Below, one piece after another: positions 40,771 to 49,783 of a stretch of DNA of 64,000 bases. The notes beneath the pieces were generated by a model. The model made no database searches. It had not been told where the DNA came from and worked only from the letters and a program-made list of their open reading frames with translations. The stretch spans positions 186,001 through 250,000 of the forward strand of contig CAVQSV010000016.1 in NCBI GenBank assembly GCA_963716095.1, given 5' to 3'. This stretch comes from Sva-07 sp963716095. Its GTDB lineage: Bacteria > Actinomycetota > Acidimicrobiia > Acidimicrobiales > Ilumatobacteraceae. Every line of letters begins with the position of its first letter. The first letter of the stretch is position 1. The translations under genes were made by a program, and so were the position numbers.

Positions 40771-43730
40771 CGGCCCCGGACCAATCGGCCCACGTCGTCC
40801 GACGGTTCGCGTACGGCGTGCGGCACCCGAAGCAGTGGATGACCGACCTGTGCGGCGGCGAGGCGGCGTTCCCGCTGCTCATCCTCTTCGGCCTCAACGC
40901 CGTCGACGAACTCGACCGAACGGCGTTCGGCGTCCTGCTGCCGGAGATCCGCGAGTCGTTCGACATCAACATCTCGACGGCCCTGTCGATCGTCGCGCTC
41001 TCGTCCGTCGCGGCGCTGGCGCTCCAGGTGCCGATCGCTCAGTACGCCGACAAGTCCAAACGGATCCCGCTCGTGGTTGTCGGCGCGCTTGCGTGGGCGT
41101 TCTTCTCGGGGATGACCGGCTTGGCCACCGGGTTGATCCTGTTGACGATCGCCCGATCCGGATCGTCGCTCGGCAAGGCCGTGATCGACCCGACGCACAA
41201 CTCCCTGATCGCCGACTACTACCCGATCGAATCGCGCGCTCGCGTCTACAGCTTCCACCGAGCCGCCAACGCCGTCGGGGCATTCGTCGGACCGCTCGCT
41301 GCCGGCATGCTCGCCTACTACTTCGACTGGCGCGTGCCGTTCCTGGTGTTCGTCATCCCGAGTGTGATCTTCGCCCTGCTCGCACTGCGCATGAAGGAGC
41401 CGATCCGGGGTCGCTGGGAGCGTCAGGCCACCGGTGCCAGCCAAGACGTGATCGACACCGAGGAGGAGTCGCCGTCGTTCGCCGAGAGCTGGCGCACTGC
41501 TCACAAGGTGCAGTCACTGCAGCGCATCTGGTGGAGCCTGCCGTTCCTCGCCACGTCGCTGATCGGATTCGTCACCCTTGCCTCGTTGCTCTACGACCAG
41601 AAGTTCGGGCTCGACGAACGCGCTCGAGGTGTCGCAGCAGCGGTCTCCGAGCCGTTCGCGCTGGTCGGCCTGGTGATCGGCGCTCGAATCGCCACGCGGC
41701 GCTACGTCGGCAACGTCAAGGGCCTGATCCGGTTCGTTGCCTCGGTCGCCCTGCTCACCTCGGTGGCGTCGGCAGGGTTCGCCTTCGCTCCGAACGTGTA
41801 CGTCGCCGTTGCACTCAACTGTGTGATCTCGGCGTCGCTGGCCATCATCGGTCCCGGCGTGTTGGCTGCACTGTCGTTGGCGATTCCTCCACGCGCCCGG
41901 GCCACCGGTTTCGCCATCGGGTCGCTGTGGGTGATCCCCGGGCTGTTCGTGCTCCCGGTGATCGGCTGGGTGGCCGACAACTGGACCATCGAGATCGGCA
42001 TGCTCGTGATGATCCCGATGTTCATCATCGGGAGCCTGCTGCTGCGCAGCGTTGCCGACGTGATCGACGGCGACATCGCCCAGGTGTGGCAATCGGCCGC
42101 AGCCCGCTCGGAGGTGCTCTACGACCGCCGCCAGGGCACCACCAACCTGCTGTTGCTCAAGGGCGTCGAGGCCGGCTACGACAACCGCACCGTGCTGCAG
42201 GGCATCGACCTCCGCCTCGACGAGGGCGAGGTGGTCGCCCTGCTCGGCACGAACGGCGCCGGCAAGTCGACGCTGCTGAAGTCGATCAGCGGCATCGTCG
42301 AAGCCGACCGCGGAGCGATCGTGCTCGATGGCCGGGACATCACCCATGCCCCACCCAACGAGATCGCCGCCCTCGGCATCGTCCAGATGCCGGGCGGGCA
42401 GGGAGTGTTCGGCTCGCTGACGGTCAAGGAGAACCTCGAACTCGCCGGGTGGACCAACCGTCGCGACGCCGCAGGAGTCGACGCGGCGACGGCCGAAGTG
42501 CTCGAGATGTTCCCGGTGCTCGCCGACCGGCTCGATCATCCAGCGGCCAACATGTCCGGCGGCCAGCAGCAGATGCTGGCGTTGGCGATGAGCTTCGTCA
42601 TGCGCCCCAAGGTGCTGCTGATCGACGAGCTGTCGCTCGGGCTCGCCCCCGTGGTGGTCGGTCAGCTCCTCCCGATCGTGCGCCGGATGGCCGACGACGG
42701 CGTCACCGTGGTGCTGGTCGAGCAGAGCGTCAACGTGGCGCTCACCGTTGCCGAACGGGCGTACTTCATGGAACGCGGCAAGATCATGTTCGACGGCCCG
42801 ACCGCCGAGTTGCTCGAGCGGCCCGACCTGCTCCGTTCGGTGTTCCTGTCGGCGGCCCACGGCGACAACAGCGACGCCAACGGCGGCGACCAGATCGGAG
42901 CACTCGATCGCGCGGTGATCGATCACACCGACGCGCCGGTGTTGTCGGTGCGTGACCTGTCGGTGAGTTTCGGCGGCATCAGAGCGGTGAACGGTGCGAC
43001 GTTCGACGTGTGGCCCGGCGAGATCGTCGGCGTGATCGGCCCGAACGGTGCCGGCAAGACCACCGTGTTCGACCTGATCTCCGGCTTCACGCCGCTCGAC
43101 GCCGGCAAGATCACGCTCAACGGGCGCGACATCACCGCGCAGAACTCGGCCGGCCGGGCCTCGATGGGCCTCGGGCGTTCGTTCCAGGATGCACGGCTCT
43201 TCCCCGAGCTGACCGTGAGCGAAACCCTCGCGATCGCCCAGGAGCGTTTCATCGGCAGCCGCAGCGTGCTCGCAGCGGCGATGCACCTGCCGATGGTGGT
43301 CGACTCCGAACAGCACGTCGCCGTTCGCATCGACGAACTGGTCGAGTTGATGGGTCTGGGCGACTATCGCCACAAGTTCGTACGGGAGCTGTCCACCGGC
43401 ACCCGACGTGTCGTCGATCTGGCGTGCCTCGTGGCGCACCGGCCGGCGGTGATCCTGTTGGACGAACCCACCTCGGGTATCGCCCAGCGGGAGGTGGAAG
43501 CGCTGGCGCCGGTGATCCGACGGCTGCGCGACGAGATGGGTGCGAGCCTGGTCATCGTCGAACACGACATCCCGTTCGTGTCCGAGGTGTCCGACCGGTT
43601 GCTCGCACTCGAACAGGGTCAGGTCATCGCGACCGGACCGCCAGCGGACGTTCTGGCCCATCCAGACGTCATCGAGTCATACCTCGGCACTTCCGGTGCC
43701 GCGATCACCCGATCAGGGGGAACGGAGTAG
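40767..43730 (+). CDS. MFS transporter fused to two ABC ATPases (LivF- and LivG-like)
   Basis: A single 987-residue polypeptide. Residues about 30-440 are a 12-helix MFS domain (LLPEIRESFDINISTALSIVALS, IAQYADKSKRIPLVVVGALAW, GMLAYYFDWRVPFLVFVIPS). Residues about 453-690 are a LivF-like ATPase: Walker A GTNGAGKST (about 493-501), signature NMSGGQQQ, Walker B KVLLIDELSLGLAP. Residues about 724-985 are a LivG-like ATPase: Walker A GPNGAGKTT, signature LSTGTRRV in place of the usual LSYGQQR, Walker B AVILLDEPTSG. The start overlaps the LivHM stop (ATGA) and the binding protein starts 3 bases after its stop. The ATPases should drive the LivHM permease; why they are tethered to an MFS unit is unknown. 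Confidence 0.9.
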   Translation: MTAPDQSAHVVRRFAYGVRHPKQWMTDLCGGEAAFPLLILFGLNAVDELDRTAFGVLLPEIRESFDINISTALSIVALSSVAALALQVPIAQYADKSKRIPLVVVGALAWAFFSGMTGLATGLILLTIARSGSSLGKAVIDPTHNSLIADYYPIESRARVYSFHRAANAVGAFVGPLAAGMLAYYFDWRVPFLVFVIPSVIFALLALRMKEPIRGRWERQATGASQDVIDTEEESPSFAESWRTAHKVQSLQRIWWSLPFLATSLIGFVTLASLLYDQKFGLDERARGVAAAVSEPFALVGLVIGARIATRRYVGNVKGLIRFVASVALLTSVASAGFAFAPNVYVAVALNCVISASLAIIGPGVLAALSLAIPPRARATGFAIGSLWVIPGLFVLPVIGWVADNWTIEIGMLVMIPMFIIGSLLLRSVADVIDGDIAQVWQSAAARSEVLYDRRQGTTNLLLLKGVEAGYDNRTVLQGIDLRLDEGEVVALLGTNGAGKSTLLKSISGIVEADRGAIVLDGRDITHAPPNEIAALGIVQMPGGQGVFGSLTVKENLELAGWTNRRDAAGVDAATAEVLEMFPVLADRLDHPAANMSGGQQQMLALAMSFVMRPKVLLIDELSLGLAPVVVGQLLPIVRRMADDGVTVVLVEQSVNVALTVAERAYFMERGKIMFDGPTAELLERPDLLRSVFLSAAHGDNSDANGGDQIGALDRAVIDHTDAPVLSVRDLSVSFGGIRAVNGATFDVWPGEIVGVIGPNGAGKTTVFDLISGFTPLDAGKITLNGRDITAQNSAGRASMGLGRSFQDARLFPELTVSETLAIAQERFIGSRSVLAAAMHLPMVVDSEQHVAVRIDELVELMGLGDYRHKFVRELSTGTRRVVDLACLVAHRPAVILLDEPTSGIAQREVEALAPVIRRLRDEMGASLVIVEHDIPFVSEVSDRLLALEQGQVIATGPPADVLAHPDVIESYLGTSGAAITRSGGTE

Positions 43731-43733
43731 ATC

Positions 43734-45553
43734 ATGCAACCAGCACAGGCAGAGGGCGGGGGCTCCTCGTCGAACACTCTCAAGAAGTGGGGGCCGATCG
43801 GAGCGATCGTGCTCGTCGTGGCACTGGTCGCCGGCATCGTCCTGGCAACCAGCAGCGGCGATGATGACGACGACGACGCCGACGGCGGCGCCGACACGAC
43901 CACCGCGGTCACCGAGGCGCCGGACACCACCGACGCACCCGACGGAACCGAGGCACCGGACTCCACCGACGCACCTGACTCGACCGAACCGGACTCCACC
44001 GAGCCCGGAGGCGGTGGTGATGTCACGTACCCGCTGTCGTTCAGCGATGCCGAGGAACAGGGCATCGAAGTGGCCTGGGACGAGCGGTGTGACACCGAGC
44101 TCGGCAACGTCGCAGTTCGCGACTTCTTCGCCCCCGAGTGTTACGCCCCGTTCGAGGGCGACAACGGCGGCGAGACGAGCCGCGGGGTCACCGCCGACAC
44201 GATCAAGGTCGTGCTCTACCAGGGCCCCGACGACGACCCGATCATCAACTACCTCTCCGATGCCGTCTCGGTGGACGACACCAACGCCGAGAGCGAACAG
44301 ACCGCCCGCGACATGCTGGAGATGTACGACGCGTTCTACGAGTTCTACGGACGCAGTATCGAACTCGAGACCTACGTGAGCACCGGACTCGCCAACGACG
44401 AGGTCACCGCTCGCGCCGATGCGGTGCGTATCGCAGAGGACTTCGAACCGTTCGTCGTGCTCGGTGGCCCCGCGCTCGACCAGCGCGTTCGCCGACGAGC
44501 TCACCGCACGCGAGGTGATGTGCATCGGATGCACACCTGGCCAGCCACCGGAGTGGTACGCCGAGCGCGACCCCTACGTGTGGGGCGTCGGCATCGGAGC
44601 ACGCCAGTCCCGCGAGCATGCTCGGGAGTTCATCGCCAAGCAGCTGATCGGCGGCAACGCCGTGCACGCCGGCGACGAGGCGTTCCAGAGCCAGCCTCGC
44701 GCATTCGGACACGTCTTCATCTCGTCGAGCCCGGAATCGCAGACGATCGCCGACGAGTTCGTCGCCGGGCTCACCGAAGACGGCGCAAACGTCGTCGAGA
44801 ACCTTCCGTACACGCTCGACCCGGGCAGCATCCAGGCACAGGCGTCGCAGATCATCGCCAAGCTCAAGGCCTCCGGGGTCACGACGGTGGTGTTGGCCAG
44901 CGACGGCATCGCACCGCGAGACTTCACCAACGAGGCGACCGCACAGGAGTACTTCCCGGAGTGGGTCATCGTGGCGCCGGCACTGTCCGATCTGACTGCG
45001 TTCGGACGCACCTACGACCAGGAGCAGTGGGCCAACGTGTTCGGCATCACGCACAACACCGCTGCGCGGGTCACGCCGGAGAACAGCGGCTACTACGCCC
45101 TCTACGAATGGTGGAAGGGTGCCGAACCGCCGGCGAAGGACACGATCGGTCTGCTGATGCCGAACTTCGGCTTGCTGACCGCGGTGCTGCAGTCGACCGG
45201 GCCGGATCTCACGCCCGCAGACGTTCCGTGACGCGCTGTTCGACGGCGACGGGACGACCACCGCGATCAGCCAACCGTTCCTGCAGTGGGGCGACACGGG
45301 CATCTGGCCGTACACCGACTACAGCGGTGTCGACGATGGAACCATCTTCTGGTGGGATCCGTCAGCGGTGGGCCCCGACGAGATCCGCAAGGACGGCACG
45401 GGAATGTATGCCTTCGTCGATGGCGGCGCTCGCTACCTGCCCGGTGACTACCCGACCGAGGACAAGCTGTTCAACCCGGACGGTGCCGTGACGATCTACG
45501 ACGTGGCGCCCCCCGGCGAGGAGCCGCCGGAGTACCCCAGCCCCGCCGGCTGA
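43734..45553 (+). pseudogene. membrane-anchored ABC substrate-binding protein, two one-base insertions
   Basis: Three consecutive frames together give a 605-residue Leu/Ile/Val-type binding protein. The N-terminus has an uncleaved-looking membrane anchor (WGPIGAIVLVVALVAGIVLA, about residues 19-38), then a 55-residue acidic linker (DDDDDDADGG, TDAPDGTEAPDSTDAPDSTEP) and the periplasmic-binding fold (TADTIKVVLYQGPDDD, DMLEMYDAFYEFYG; SPESQTIADEFVAGLTEDGA; PALSDLTAFGRTYDQEQW). An extra G at 44478 and an extra G at 45217 shift the frame; removing both restores continuity to the stop at 45553. It is the expected partner of the upstream importer. Both changes could be sequence errors. Confidence 0.82.
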
Positions 45554-45568
45554 TCATCCCCTCGGAGT

Positions 45569-45600
45569 GAGCGGTGAGCGCCTCGCGGCGCTCACCGCTC
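45569..45600. terminator. strong bidirectional terminator after the importer operon
   Basis: GAGCGGTGAGCGCC (45569-45582) and GGCGCTCACCGCTC (45587-45600) form a perfect 14-base-pair stem with loop TCGC. It lies 15 bases after the binding-protein stop and 4 bases before the end of the convergent phosphatase gene, so it can stop transcription from both sides. Confidence 0.8.
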
Positions 45601-45604
45601 GTCG

Positions 45605-46183
45605 TCAGACGCTCGGCGCCGTCTCGTTGAACGTCTGCAGGATCGGACGGTCGCCGCGGAATGCGATGCGACACACAGCGGCCTGGTCGAGGTGGCAGTT
45701 GAACGAGATGTCGACGCCGACACCGAGCGCCCACGCGACCGCAGACTTCATCGGCGACACGTGGCTGACGACCACGACGTTCTCCCCTGCCGCCCGCCCG
45801 GCCAGGTCCTCGCAGGCCGAGCGAACCCGCTGATCGAGCGTGGCGAGCGATTCGCCACCGGTCGGCGTGAAGTGCGGATCGTCACGCCAGCGCTGCCACA
45901 CCTCCGACGGCACATCGGTGTGCGGAGTGCCTTCGTACTCGCCGTACGACAGCTCGAGCCACCGATCGTCGGTGTCGACCGCCAGCCCGAATGCTGCTGC
46001 AGTCTGCTGCGCCCGCTTCAGCGGGCTCGACACCACGGCGTCGACGTCACACCAGCGCTGCACGTACGCGGCGACCGCTGTGGCCTGCAGGCGGCCCATC
46101 TCGTCGAGATCCTGGTCGAGGCGCCCCTGCAGCAGTCCTGCGGCGTTGGCCGGGGTTCGTCCGTGACGTACGAGGATCAGCAC
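45605..46183 (-). CDS. histidine phosphatase (phosphoglycerate-mutase-like)
   Basis: A 192-residue enzyme of the histidine phosphatase superfamily. The catalytic LVRHGRT motif is at the N-terminus, with SSPLKRAQQTA, ELSYGEYEGTPH, GGESLATLDQRV and the second-half VVVSHVSPMKSAVAW, giving the catalytic His pair and Arg residues. Substrates vary (phosphoglycerate, alpha-ribazole phosphate and others); CobC-like function is possible because in mycobacteria a phosphatase of this kind lies beside the zinc-ribbon gene that is found here too. The GTG at 46183 gives the usual VLILVRHG start; a GTG at 46204 would add seven residues. Confidence 0.82.
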   Translation of the reverse strand: MLILVRHGRTPANAAGLLQGRLDQDLDEMGRLQATAVAAYVQRWCDVDAVVSSPLKRAQQTAAAFGLAVDTDDRWLELSYGEYEGTPHTDVPSEVWQRWRDDPHFTPTGGESLATLDQRVRSACEDLAGRAAGENVVVVSHVSPMKSAVAWALGVGVDISFNCHLDQAAVCRIAFRGDRPILQTFNETAPSV

Positions 46184-46216
46184 GGTCGCAGTGTCCCACA
46201 GCACCGGTGGCGCAAC

Positions 46217-46705
46217 TCAGCCGAAACGGTCGGGTACCGCATCGAGTCGACCGTCGCGCAGGAACGTCGCGCGTCGGGGACCGTCGGACAGGCCGTTGCG
46301 ACGCCACAACCACACGCAGATCGCCACGCCGACCGCTTCCATGGGTATCGCCCACCAGCCACGGTCGATCACCGGCAACGGCGAGTCGTCGAACGACACA
46401 CCGAAGAACGGCCACCAGAACACCTCGGTGTTGTTCCAGGCGCCGTCGTACACCAGGTGCAGGATCATCCCGATCGGCAGCCCGAGCAGCACTTTGCGAA
46501 TCGGCTTGCGACCCGCGGTGGCGAGCATCAACACCGCCAGTAGACCGACGCTGACGGTGAGGCTGTGCAGCGCCCGGGCGCCGCCGAACAGACCGTCACC
46601 GATCGGGAGCACCGAACCGACGATCAGCAGCCGGTTGTCGAAACGTGGATCGCGGAACACGACCCCGACGGTCACGATCGCGGTGCCGATGAACCAGAAG
46701 AACAC
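46217..46705 (-). CDS. membrane protein of the YdjM/DUF457-like metal-dependent hydrolase type
   Basis: A 162-residue integral membrane protein with three or four hydrophobic segments. The motif GARALHSLTVSVGLLAVLML followed by GLPIGMILHLVYDGAWNN resembles the conserved His-Ser and H-x-x-x-D segments of DUF457 (YdjM-like) proteins, predicted membrane-bound metal-dependent hydrolases. The GTG start at 46705 is supported by GGAGGT five bases upstream. It lies between the zinc-ribbon gene (upstream, 16 bases) and the phosphatase gene (33 bases), all on the minus strand, so the three probably form one operon. Confidence 0.7.
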   Translation of the reverse strand: MFFWFIGTAIVTVGVVFRDPRFDNRLLIVGSVLPIGDGLFGGARALHSLTVSVGLLAVLMLATAGRKPIRKVLLGLPIGMILHLVYDGAWNNTEVFWWPFFGVSFDDSPLPVIDRGWWAIPMEAVGVAICVWLWRRNGLSDGPRRATFLRDGRLDAVPDRFG

Positions 46706-46721
46706 GGGTGACCTCCGTCCG

Positions 46722-47465
46722 TCAGACGATGAGGAGGCGGCCGCAGTCGGGACAGTCGGTGACGCCGGCGTCTGCCGCCTCGTCCTTGACCGTGTCGATC
46801 TCGGCAGCGGACAGTTCGAGGTGGCATCCCTGGCACTGTTTGCCGACCAGCCGGGCGACGGCCACACCGAGCGCTGCGCGCTTGCGGTCGTAGGTGGCCA
46901 ACAGCGCCTCGGAGAGCTGACCGCGCAGTGTCGAACGCGTCGCAACCAGCGTGGCGAGCTCGTCGTCGATGTCGCCGACCTCGGCGGCCAATGCGTCGTC
47001 GGCGTGACGCAGCCGCTTGCGGAACTGATCCTCGTCTCGCAGATGCACGGCGAGCTGATCGTCGATCCGTGCCTGTTCTTCGAGCGACTCGAGTTCGTGC
47101 AGGTCGAGCTCGTCGATCTGTGCGCCGAGCGTGTCCATCTCGTGCATCAACGCCTCGGCTTCACGTGGTGCGATCACGGTCTTCATCTGCTGGTCGAGAC
47201 GTTTGCGGTGCTCGAGCAGCTCGGCACCACGGGTTTCGGCCTGCTCGATCGACGTGCCCAGTTCGTCGATCCTGGCACGCATCGAGGAGCGCTGACGTTC
47301 CCAGGCCCGCATGGTGTCGGTGGCCGCCGAGAGGTCGTCGCGCAGCGGAGAGTTCTCCCGTCGATGAGCGAGCTGGTCGGCCTGGGTGTCGACCGCTTGG
47401 AGCGCCAGGAGCAGCTCGGCGATCGTGCTCGGTTCGCTGGAGGCTGATTCGGCGGTGTCGGTCAT
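46722..47465 (-). CDS. coiled-coil C4 zinc-ribbon protein (CdsZ-like)
   Basis: A 247-residue protein with a long N-terminal coiled coil (about residues 20-180, heptads rich in Leu, Glu, Arg) and a C-terminal C4 zinc ribbon, CQGCHLEL...CPDCGRLLIV, with CxxC pairs about 28 residues apart. This architecture is widely conserved in bacteria, including mycobacteria (Rv2229c-like); the role is probably protein or nucleic-acid interaction. It lies downstream of the class A PBP gene (29-base gap) and starts the operon with the membrane protein and the histidine phosphatase. Confidence 0.85.
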   Translation of the reverse strand: MTDTAESASSEPSTIAELLLALQAVDTQADQLAHRRENSPLRDDLSAATDTMRAWERQRSSMRARIDELGTSIEQAETRGAELLEHRKRLDQQMKTVIAPREAEALMHEMDTLGAQIDELDLHELESLEEQARIDDQLAVHLRDEDQFRKRLRHADDALAAEVGDIDDELATLVATRSTLRGQLSEALLATYDRKRAALGVAVARLVGKQCQGCHLELSAAEIDTVKDEAADAGVTDCPDCGRLLIV

Positions 47466-47494
47466 TGCCGACCAGTGTGCCAGCTGTGGGTGGA

Positions 47495-49735
47495 TCAGCA
47501 GGGTCCGAGCACTGCGCTCGCGGGCAGCGACGGAAGCGGCGCCAACGGATCGAGGTTGTCCGGTGCGATCGTGGTGCCCACCTGGACCGACTCGATGATC
47601 GGGATCGTCGCCGGCGGGACCGTCTCGGGCGGCGGTTCACCTTCGACCAGGGTCGTGGTGGGAGCGTTCGGGTCGACCTCGACCGGGACCTCGATCGAGC
47701 CGACGACACGCGCCTCGCACTCGTTGCCCGGCAGGAACAGCCGGGCGTTCGGACGCGTCGGCGCCGCCCGTTCCCAGTCGAGCGGCGGGAAGAACACGTG
47801 CGCCGGCTCCATGAAGGCGTTCCAGATCACTGCCGGGAAGTGGCCGCCCTGCACGCCGGCGCCGCTGAACCCCGCGGCTCGGAGCTCCGGGATCGCATCC
47901 GATCCCCGGTACCGCATCGGGGTGTAGGCGTTGGGGTCGCCGACCCAGACGGCGGTCGAGAGCTGCTTGGTGCCGCCGACGAACCAGGCGTTGGTGTTGT
48001 CCTCCTGCGTACCGGTCTTGCCGAAGGCGGGACGTCGGTCATCGAAGGCCGCACGGCGGCCGGTACCACCGCCGTAGATCGGGCCCTTCATGATCTCGAC
48101 GGTCTGCAGGGCAGCCTCACGGCCGAGCACCTGCGACCCGGGATCGAGATGGGTGTGGATGCGCTCGCCGTCCGGGCCGTCGATGAACTCGACGTAGTAC
48201 GGCTCGTGGTGCAATCCCTCGTTGGCGAGCGTCTGCACACCTGCGGCCATGTCGAGCGGCGACATCTCGTTGGCGCCCGTCGCAAAGCTGACGAACGGGT
48301 CGATGGGTCGACGCTCGGACGCAGGCTGTTCCTTGTAGAGGTACGGCGACTCGGCCATGCGATAGGTCGTGTCGACGACCCGATTCAGCCCGACGATCTG
48401 CGAGAGCCGGACGAAGGCGCAGTTGATCGACTTCGTCGTGTGCGACTGCAGCGTGTTGACGCCGTTGCCGACGGCGTCGACGACGAACGGCGGCTGGTCG
48501 GGCACGTCGAAGGTGCACGGATCGGTGCCGTCGAGCACATCGTTCTGCTGGGCACCCGCCTGCACCGCGGCGGAGAGGATGAACAGCTTGATGCTCGAGC
48601 CGGTCTGGCGTGGCGACAGCGCCATGTTGACCTCACGCTCGTTGGGCACGAAGCCGCGCCCGCCGACCATCACCCGGATGGCCCCGGAGGTCGAATCGAG
48701 CGACACGATCGATGCGTCGAACTTCGAATCGATACCGGGCGAAGGGGTGTCGGGCAGTTCGTTGCGGGCCTGTTCGGCGAGCGCCTGCATGTTGGCGTCG
48801 AGGGTGGTGTGGATGCGCAGACCGCCACGGAACAGTTGGTTGTAGCGCTCCTGATAGGTGTCGCCGAGAATGTCGGTCCGGTTCAGGAGGTAGTCGCGCA
48901 GGGCCTCGGTGAAGTAGGTGCGCGAGAACGAACGATCGGGCAGGCTCCGCGCCCGAGATGGCAACACGAACTCCTCGGCGAGCTGCTCTCCCTCGGCTTC
49001 GGTGAGCTCCTCCTCGTCGACCAGCCGCTCGATCACCTGCAACCAGCGAGCTCGGCTCCGCTCGGGTTCGTTGATCGGGTCGAAACCGGACGGTGAGCGC
49101 ACCAGCCCGGCGAGAAACGCGGACTCGATGAAGGTGAGGTCGAACGCCGACTTGGCGAAGTAGGTCTCGGCGGCGGCCTCGATGCCGTAGGCGTTGTTGC
49201 CGAAGAACACCGTGTTGAGGTAGCGAGCCATGATGTCCTCTTTCGACATCTGCTTCTCGAGCATCCGGGCGTAGTGCATCTGCAGCAGCTTGTAGCGACC
49301 GTCGCGTTCGAGACCGGCGAGGAAGTCGTTCTTGGCCACCTGCATCGTGATCGTCGAGGCACCCTGCTGTGGCGCATCGGACGCGAAGTTCGACAGCGTT
49401 GCTCGCACCAAGCTGCGAATGTTGATGCCGTCGTGGGTGAAGAACTCCTTGTCCTCGACCACCAGGAACGCATCGATGACCGGCTGGGGGATGTCCTCGT
49501 AGGCGATCGGCTGAGAGTTCTCGAGTTCGTAGAACGCGATCTCCTGGCCGTTGACGTCGTAGACGTACGTGCGCTGCGCGAGGGCTTCGAACTCGGGGAG
49601 CACGACGGGCAGTTCTTCGTGCGCGTTCGCCGTCGACCACACCCGCGGGGCGATACCGACGACCGTCGCCGTGAGCAGCAGCGCGCCGGCGGCCACCACG
49701 AGCAGCAATCTGGGAAGCAAACCGAGCCAACGCAC
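47495..49735 (-). CDS. bifunctional class A penicillin-binding protein
   Basis: A 746-residue peptidoglycan synthase anchored by one N-terminal helix (PRLLLVVAAGALLLTATVVGI). The glycosyltransferase (GT51) domain shows FLVVEDKEFFTHDGIN (catalytic Glu about residue 91), GASTITMQVAKNDFL and MARYLNTVFFGNNAYGIEAAA. The transpeptidase domain has the SxxK serine in TGSSIK (about 378-384), SxN as SIN in TKSINCAFV, and KTG in AFGKTGTQ (about 573). The C-terminus is a Pro/Thr-rich tail with two Cys. The GTG at 49735 gives VRWLGLLPRLL; the frame is open upstream but that part is antisense to the oxidoreductase gene. Confidence 0.93.
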   Translation of the reverse strand: MRWLGLLPRLLLVVAAGALLLTATVVGIAPRVWSTANAHEELPVVLPEFEALAQRTYVYDVNGQEIAFYELENSQPIAYEDIPQPVIDAFLVVEDKEFFTHDGINIRSLVRATLSNFASDAPQQGASTITMQVAKNDFLAGLERDGRYKLLQMHYARMLEKQMSKEDIMARYLNTVFFGNNAYGIEAAAETYFAKSAFDLTFIESAFLAGLVRSPSGFDPINEPERSRARWLQVIERLVDEEELTEAEGEQLAEEFVLPSRARSLPDRSFSRTYFTEALRDYLLNRTDILGDTYQERYNQLFRGGLRIHTTLDANMQALAEQARNELPDTPSPGIDSKFDASIVSLDSTSGAIRVMVGGRGFVPNEREVNMALSPRQTGSSIKLFILSAAVQAGAQQNDVLDGTDPCTFDVPDQPPFVVDAVGNGVNTLQSHTTKSINCAFVRLSQIVGLNRVVDTTYRMAESPYLYKEQPASERRPIDPFVSFATGANEMSPLDMAAGVQTLANEGLHHEPYYVEFIDGPDGERIHTHLDPGSQVLGREAALQTVEIMKGPIYGGGTGRRAAFDDRRPAFGKTGTQEDNTNAWFVGGTKQLSTAVWVGDPNAYTPMRYRGSDAIPELRAAGFSGAGVQGGHFPAVIWNAFMEPAHVFFPPLDWERAAPTRPNARLFLPGNECEARVVGSIEVPVEVDPNAPTTTLVEGEPPPETVPPATIPIIESVQVGTTIAPDNLDPLAPLPSLPASAVLGPC

Positions 49736-49783
49736 AGTGCCGTCGAGGATACTGCCGGTGGCGGCGCCGCTACCGTCAGGGCG

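Noticed and set aside
41514..43661. 715-codon open frame on the minus strand opposite the transporter gene
   Set aside because: Shadow of the MFS-ABC-ABC gene; the composition is His/Arg/Asp-rich and no domain can be seen.
43734..45553. Programmed frameshifting in the binding-protein gene
   Set aside because: Two separate shifts are needed, neither at a slippery heptamer or before an obvious hairpin; sequence error or mutation is simpler.
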